Shown piece after piece: positions 6,556 through 9,376 of a stretch of DNA of 9,376 nt (positions are counted from its first letter, which is position 1; the number at the start of each line of letters is the position of its first letter). The translations under genes and the position numbers were made by a program. The DNA is from Alcaligenaceae bacterium. GTDB lineage: Bacteria > Pseudomonadota > Gammaproteobacteria > Burkholderiales > Burkholderiaceae_B. The stretch is from assembly GCA_947380655.1 (NCBI GenBank), contig CANCRX010000113.1, positions 1 through 9,376 of the forward strand, written 5' to 3'. The notes under the pieces were generated by a model. It was not told the origin of the DNA, did not search any database, and saw nothing but the letters and a program-made list of their open reading frames with translations.

Positions 6556-6785
6556 GGGAGGAGTACATCCCTGCTTTGCTGTTCAGGCTGAGCCCTTTCA
6601 AGTTGAAACCCTGTTTCAAATAAAGAAAGTGCTGTCGGCAATAGTCCCCAGGGATTGTTAGCAGGCATCAATAACACAGCATTTCCGACGTGTTTAACGT
6701 TTACTTCGGTCCCTGCAAAGCGATATTCTTTTGGTAGTCTCACAGCTTGGCTTCGTCCTGATTTAAAAATTCGAGCGGTATCCAT
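6552..6785 (-). CDS. vapB: antitoxin VapB, AbrB/SpoVT-type DNA-binding
   Basis: VapB binds and blocks VapC and, with it, represses its own promoter. The 77-residue protein starts MDTARIFKSGRSQAVRLPKEY, the swapped-hairpin (AbrB/SpoVT) DNA-binding domain with the diagnostic GRSQAVRLPK (10-19). The C-terminal part, about 45-77, contains WGLLPTALSLFETGF and ERAQPEQQSRD, the typical toxin-wrapping tail. I chose the ATG at 6785, not the longer in-frame ATG at 6845. GGAGA (6791-6795) lies just upstream of 6785, the longer start would run through the promoter and operator, and the extra residues are unlike the family. It overlaps vapC by 4 nt. The set is a complete, apparently intact toxin-antitoxin pair, often mobile between strains, though no mobility gene is nearby. 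Confidence 0.93.
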   Translation of the reverse strand: MDTARIFKSGRSQAVRLPKEYRFAGTEVNVKHVGNAVLLMPANNPWGLLPTALSLFETGFQLERAQPEQQSRDVLLP

Positions 6786-6790
6786 AGAGA

Positions 6791-6795
6791 TCTCC
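6791..6795 (-). promoter_or_regulatory. ribosome binding site of vapB
   Basis: GGAGA on the minus strand, about 5 nt before the ATG at 6785, decides the short start of vapB. Confidence 0.7.
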
Positions 6796-6828
6796 AATTG
6801 GTATCTATCAATGATACATATCAATTGG
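6794..6828 (-). promoter_or_regulatory. probable VapB/VapBC operator
   Basis: An inverted repeat with 11-base arms, CCAATTGGTAT (6794-6804) and ATATCAATTGG (6818-6828), has one mismatch and a 13-nt spacer. A nested pair, GTATC (6801-6805) and GATAC (6813-6817), lies inside. The arms flank the -10 of the vapBC promoter, so a bound VapBC complex would block RNA polymerase. Such operators are typical of the family; binding here is inferred. Confidence 0.65.
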
Positions 6829-6839
6829 CTGGCGTACAA
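6811..6839 (-). promoter_or_regulatory. vapBC promoter
   Basis: On the minus strand a -35 TTGTAC (6834-6839, 4 of 6) and a -10 TATCAT (6811-6816, 5 of 6) are separated by exactly 17 nt. Transcription would start near 6804, leaving a leader of about 20 nt before the vapB ATG at 6785. The -10 element sits between the arms of the inverted repeat at 6794-6828. Confidence 0.7.
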
Positions 6840-6861
6840 CAGCAAAAAGTAAGAATCTGCG

Positions 6862-6904
6862 GATTATTTAATGTAAATATTTGATTTTAAAGAATTAAAT
6901 AATC
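6862..6904. repeat. AT-rich perfect inverted repeat
   Basis: GATTATTTAAT (6862-6872) and ATTAAATAATC (6894-6904) are exact complements with a 21-nt spacer. It lies between the 3' end of the PIN gene and the vapBC promoter. It has almost no GC and no T-run after a GC stem, so it is a poor intrinsic terminator. It could be a binding site, a weak transcription end for the aceE-PIN unit, or chance in an AT-rich gap. Confidence 0.55.
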
Positions 6905-6939
6905 GAAGTGCAGAGGTGAACTGACAGATTTTTATCCTG

Positions 6940-7608
6940 TTAATCCAGCTTTGCATCCATATGCCTCTCATAACAACCCGCCAGTCTAAACAGCCGGTCA
7001 CGTTTGAGCATGGTGACGACTGCCTCTGGCTGACGTCTGCCAGAGGTAAACAATTCATTGAGCGTTTGTTCGATGTGTGTTTTTAGAACGGCCGTGTGTG
7101 TGGACCACCACATTGAGAGGAATCGATCAGGGTCTGTCAGTCCCAGCCCCTGTTTGCGGAGCTCCGAGCGACTGAAATCTTTGATGTTCCAGGTGAGTAC
7201 GCTAACAGGACCTGAGACTGTGCGAGCAACAGCTGCAATGCCTGCGGCGGCCACGTGCTTGTCTTTGCGATCGGTATGTCGCAATTCAGCTTCAAATTCT
7301 GTCACATCCCCCATATTGGCAAGAGGGAATTGCTGCTGCATGGTTTGCCATTCTTCTGCCAGTAAGGCCGGCTCAATCGGCCAGAGGCGGGCTGCATTAC
7401 GCTGCCATTCATCGCCGATTTTATCCGTCCAGATCGGTACAAGCACCCCTGCGTGCCCCAGACTGAGCAGCAAGGGACGCAACAAACCAGACATCATGAC
7501 GCAAGCGTCAAGTACTAAGCCAGGGGGCTGACTGGAATTTTTTTCTGCGACAGGTTGTTTTGTCGAGACTGGGGCAGGAGTGGTCGAATCTTGTTGTGGT
7601 AACGTCAT
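6940..7608 (-). CDS. PIN-domain protein (PIN_3-like), putative nuclease
   Basis: This 222-residue protein has a PIN fold distinct from VapC. Expected metal-binding acids are visible: D34 in VLDACVMMSG, E67 in DKIGDEWQRNAAR, D116 in RKDKHVAAAG and D144 in TWNIKDFS. The pattern LDACVM with KDKHV and LTWNIKDF fits the larger PIN_3 proteins (VapC50-like), which are putative RNases. The helical tail from about 150 to 222 is longer than in small VapC toxins. The first 28 residues are low-complexity Gln/Pro/Ser/Thr and may be disordered or not translated. No strong ribosome binding site marks the start, but a start after M38 would lose D34. It begins 4 nt after the aceE stop, so it probably shares that transcript. 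No adjacent antitoxin partner is recognisable. Whether it is a toxin or a housekeeping nuclease is open. Confidence 0.8.
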   Translation of the reverse strand: MTLPQQDSTTPAPVSTKQPVAEKNSSQPPGLVLDACVMMSGLLRPLLLSLGHAGVLVPIWTDKIGDEWQRNAARLWPIEPALLAEEWQTMQQQFPLANMGDVTEFEAELRHTDRKDKHVAAAGIAAVARTVSGPVSVLTWNIKDFSRSELRKQGLGLTDPDRFLSMWWSTHTAVLKTHIEQTLNELFTSGRRQPEAVVTMLKRDRLFRLAGCYERHMDAKLD

Positions 7609-7612
7609 TCAG

Positions 7613-9376
7613 TCATTTTAGTGCCAACAATGCGGCACGTACGATGGTCTGGGCATCCACACCAAAATACGCCCGCAGTGCTGCACGGGTGTCGCTGCGT
7701 CCAAAGCCATCTGTACCCAAGGTCATGTAACGACGGCTCGATGGAATATAGGCACGGACTGACTCCGGCAAAACGCGCACATAATCGGTTGCAGCAATGA
7801 TCGGGCCGCGGCTCTTGTTGAGTTGTTGATAAAGGAACGGGGTGCCGGGGTTTCTCTCATTGTCCAGACGCGCTTGTTCGCAGGCTGCGCCATCGCGCGC
7901 AAGCTCAGACCAACTGGTCACACTGTAGACACTGACTTCGAACTCCTGCTCGGCGAGGATCTCCGCTGCTTTGATCACCTCGGTCAGGATTGCACCTGAT
8001 CCCATCAGGGTAATCGGGGTGCGTGCGTGTTTGCCCTGATAGGTATTAAACAAATAGCAACCCTTTAAGATGTCCTCACTGACTCCTGACGGCAGGGTCG
8101 GTTGTGCATAGTTTTCATTCATCAGGGTGACGTAATAAAACACGTCTTTTTGCTCAATCATCATGTCGCGGATGCCGCGATCCACGATCACGGCCATCTC
8201 GCCAGCAAAGGCCGGATCATAGGCTTTGCAATTCGGTATGGTCGCGGCATGGAGATGGCTCGAGCCATCCTGGTGCTGCAGACCCTCACCACCAAGTGTG
8301 GTGCGACCAGAAGTCGCCCCGAGTAAAAATCCTCGGGGGCGCTGATCGGCTGCCGCCCAGATCTGGTCGCCCACACGCTGAAAACCAAACATGGAGTAGT
8401 AAATATAGAAAGGCAGCATGGCTAAGCCGTGCACGCTGTAACTGGTGGCAGCCGCTGTCCAGCTGGCGATCGCGCCCGCCTCGGAGATGCCCTCTTCGAG
8501 AATCTGGCCATCCAGTGCTTCGCGATAGCTAAGCACCGAGCCGATATCCTCAGGGGCGTAACGCTGACCCACGCTCGAATAAATACCGACTTGTTTGAAT
8601 AAGTTAGCCATTCCAAAGGTCCGTGCTTCGTCGGCGACGATTGGTACGATGCGCGGGCCCAGTGCAGGGTCTTTCAGTAAGTTGCCAAGCATGCGCACGA
8701 AGGCCATCGTGGTGCTCATGTCCTTGCCTTCAGCATTCAGTGCGAACGCACTATATTGCTCGATGGCGGGAACGGGAACCACTTCACAGTCGGTATCGCG
8801 TTTCGGCAGATAGCCACCTAGTGCCTGGCGATGTGCCAGTAGATATTTCATTTCAACGCTGTCAGCAGCGGGTTTGTAAAAGGCTAGTCCTGTTGCTTCT
8901 TCGTCGCTGAGTGGCAGATTGAAGCGATTACGAAACTCAATCAGATCTTCACCATCGAATTTTTTATGACTGTGCGTGGTCATTTTTCCTTGACCAGCGC
9001 TGCCCATGCCGTATCCCTTTTTTGTTTGGGCAAGGATGACAGTAGGCTGGCCTGAGTGATTGGCCGCAGCCGCATAGGCCGCATGAATCTTGACCAGGTC
9101 GTGGCCACCGCGTTTGAGATGATCGATCTGCTCGTCGGTCATGCCTTGGGCGAGCCGGGTGAGCTCTTCGTTCTGGCCAAAGAAGTTATCGCGATTAAAG
9201 CGTCCGTCTTTGGCGGCGAAGGTCTGCATTTGTCCATCTACGGTATTGGCAAAAGCACGCGTCAGTGCTCCGGTCAGATCGCGCGCGAACAGACCATCCC
9301 AATCACTGCCCCAGACTAGCTTAATGACATTCCAGCCCGCACCAATAAAGAGCTTTTCCAGCTCGTCGATGATGCG
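7613..9376 (-). CDS. aceE: pyruvate dehydrogenase E1 (homodimeric type), C-terminal 587 residues
   Basis: This is the 3' two thirds of an AceE-type E1; the open frame runs without a stop to the window edge, so the start lies outside. The family has about 890 residues. E1 uses thiamine diphosphate to decarboxylate pyruvate and acetylate the lipoyl group of E2. The upstream part reads IGAGWNVIKLVWGSDWDGL and then TVDGQMQTF, as in E. coli AceE. Later come KGYGMGSAGQGKMTTHSHKKF (flexible active-site loop, with the loop His), GQILEEGISEAGAIASW (catalytic-glutamate region), PFYIYYSMFGFQR, TSGRTTLGGEGLQHQDGSSH and TIPNC. The last third matches the transketolase C-terminal domain, ending with GTDGFGRSDTR and VRAALLALK. 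The expected aceF does not follow; a PIN-domain gene does, 4 nt downstream. DGSSH replaces the DGHSH of E. coli. This may be a paralogue for another 2-oxoacid such as 2-oxobutyrate (MdeB-like), an inference only. Confidence 0.93.
   Translation of the reverse strand, partial: RIIDELEKLFIGAGWNVIKLVWGSDWDGLFARDLTGALTRAFANTVDGQMQTFAAKDGRFNRDNFFGQNEELTRLAQGMTDEQIDHLKRGGHDLVKIHAAYAAAANHSGQPTVILAQTKKGYGMGSAGQGKMTTHSHKKFDGEDLIEFRNRFNLPLSDEEATGLAFYKPAADSVEMKYLLAHRQALGGYLPKRDTDCEVVPVPAIEQYSAFALNAEGKDMSTTMAFVRMLGNLLKDPALGPRIVPIVADEARTFGMANLFKQVGIYSSVGQRYAPEDIGSVLSYREALDGQILEEGISEAGAIASWTAAATSYSVHGLAMLPFYIYYSMFGFQRVGDQIWAAADQRPRGFLLGATSGRTTLGGEGLQHQDGSSHLHAATIPNCKAYDPAFAGEMAVIVDRGIRDMMIEQKDVFYYVTLMNENYAQPTLPSGVSEDILKGCYLFNTYQGKHARTPITLMGSGAILTEVIKAAEILAEQEFEVSVYSVTSWSELARDGAACEQARLDNERNPGTPFLYQQLNKSRGPIIAATDYVRVLPESVRAYIPSSRRYMTLGTDGFGRSDTRAALRAYFGVDAQTIVRAALLALK

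Noticed and set aside
6786..6845. Longer vapB starting at an ATG at 6845
   Set aside because: The 20 extra codons cover the promoter and operator, and the added residues are unlike VapB. A good ribosome binding site precedes the ATG at 6785.
6131..6888. Similar AT-rich strings near both ends of vapBC (TAAATATT...TTGAT on the minus strand at about 6135-6148 and TAAATATTTGAT on the plus strand at about 6874-6885) as possible module-flanking repeats
   Set aside because: The match is short, imperfect and in AT-rich sequence where such hits are expected. No target duplication or recombinase gene supports mobility.
7058..7531. A 157-codon plus-strand frame opposite the PIN gene
   Set aside because: The product is Ser/Cys/Arg-rich without domain features, while the minus strand encodes a PIN domain with all four acidic residues.
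1..9376. CRISPR array, tRNA genes, insertion sequences, att sites or replication origin
   Set aside because: I saw no regularly spaced direct repeats, cloverleaf sequences, transposase or integrase genes, or DnaA-box clusters.

Overview
The window looks like the chromosome of a betaproteobacterium, most likely Burkholderiales and perhaps Alcaligenaceae-like. The evidence is the rpsO-pnp order, a long homodimeric-type AceE, an about 400-residue ACT-type threonine dehydratase and moderate base composition. The family-level placement is inference from protein flavour, not from a search. Coding is dense. No gap between genes exceeds 200 bases, and I see no rRNA, tRNA, CRISPR array, insertion sequence or phage module.

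Plus-strand half (1 to about 4890). The window opens in the last 53 codons of rpsO (ribosomal protein S15). An intergenic hairpin and then pnp (polynucleotide phosphorylase) follow, the conserved pair for translation and RNA decay. pnp ends at a textbook intrinsic terminator (2476-2512). After a 197-base gap come ilvA (threonine ammonia-lyase with one C-terminal ACT domain) and a glutathione S-transferase-like gene. These two are almost fused: 3 nt apart, with the second ribosome binding site inside the first gene. A small coiled-coil/single-membrane-span protein of unknown role ends the plus-strand set.

Minus-strand half (4909 to 9376). Four units face the other way. (1) A two-gene operon encodes a split thiamine-diphosphate decarboxylase, with PYR-domain subunit 5518-6051 and PP-domain subunit 4909-5508. 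It resembles sulfopyruvate decarboxylase ComD/ComE, but no coenzyme M or sulfonate genes are in view. (2) A complete type II toxin-antitoxin module, vapBC (6552-6785 and 6163-6555), overlaps by ATGA and has a promoter nested in an inverted-repeat operator. (3) A second, unrelated PIN-domain protein (6940-7608) starts 4 nt after aceE. (4) The 3' two thirds of aceE (7613-9376) runs off the window.

How they fit. The left end is core RNA and translation machinery. The middle and right are small metabolic units around 2-oxoacids: threonine to 2-oxobutyrate (ilvA), a ThDP decarboxylase for an unknown 3-substituted pyruvate, and a ThDP 2-oxoacid dehydrogenase E1. RNA-targeting PIN proteins sit between them. 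The points most worth a second look are a PIN nuclease-like gene in the place where aceF normally follows aceE, the orphan ComDE-like enzyme, and the compact vapBC promoter/operator. I did not find evidence for a wholly new system.
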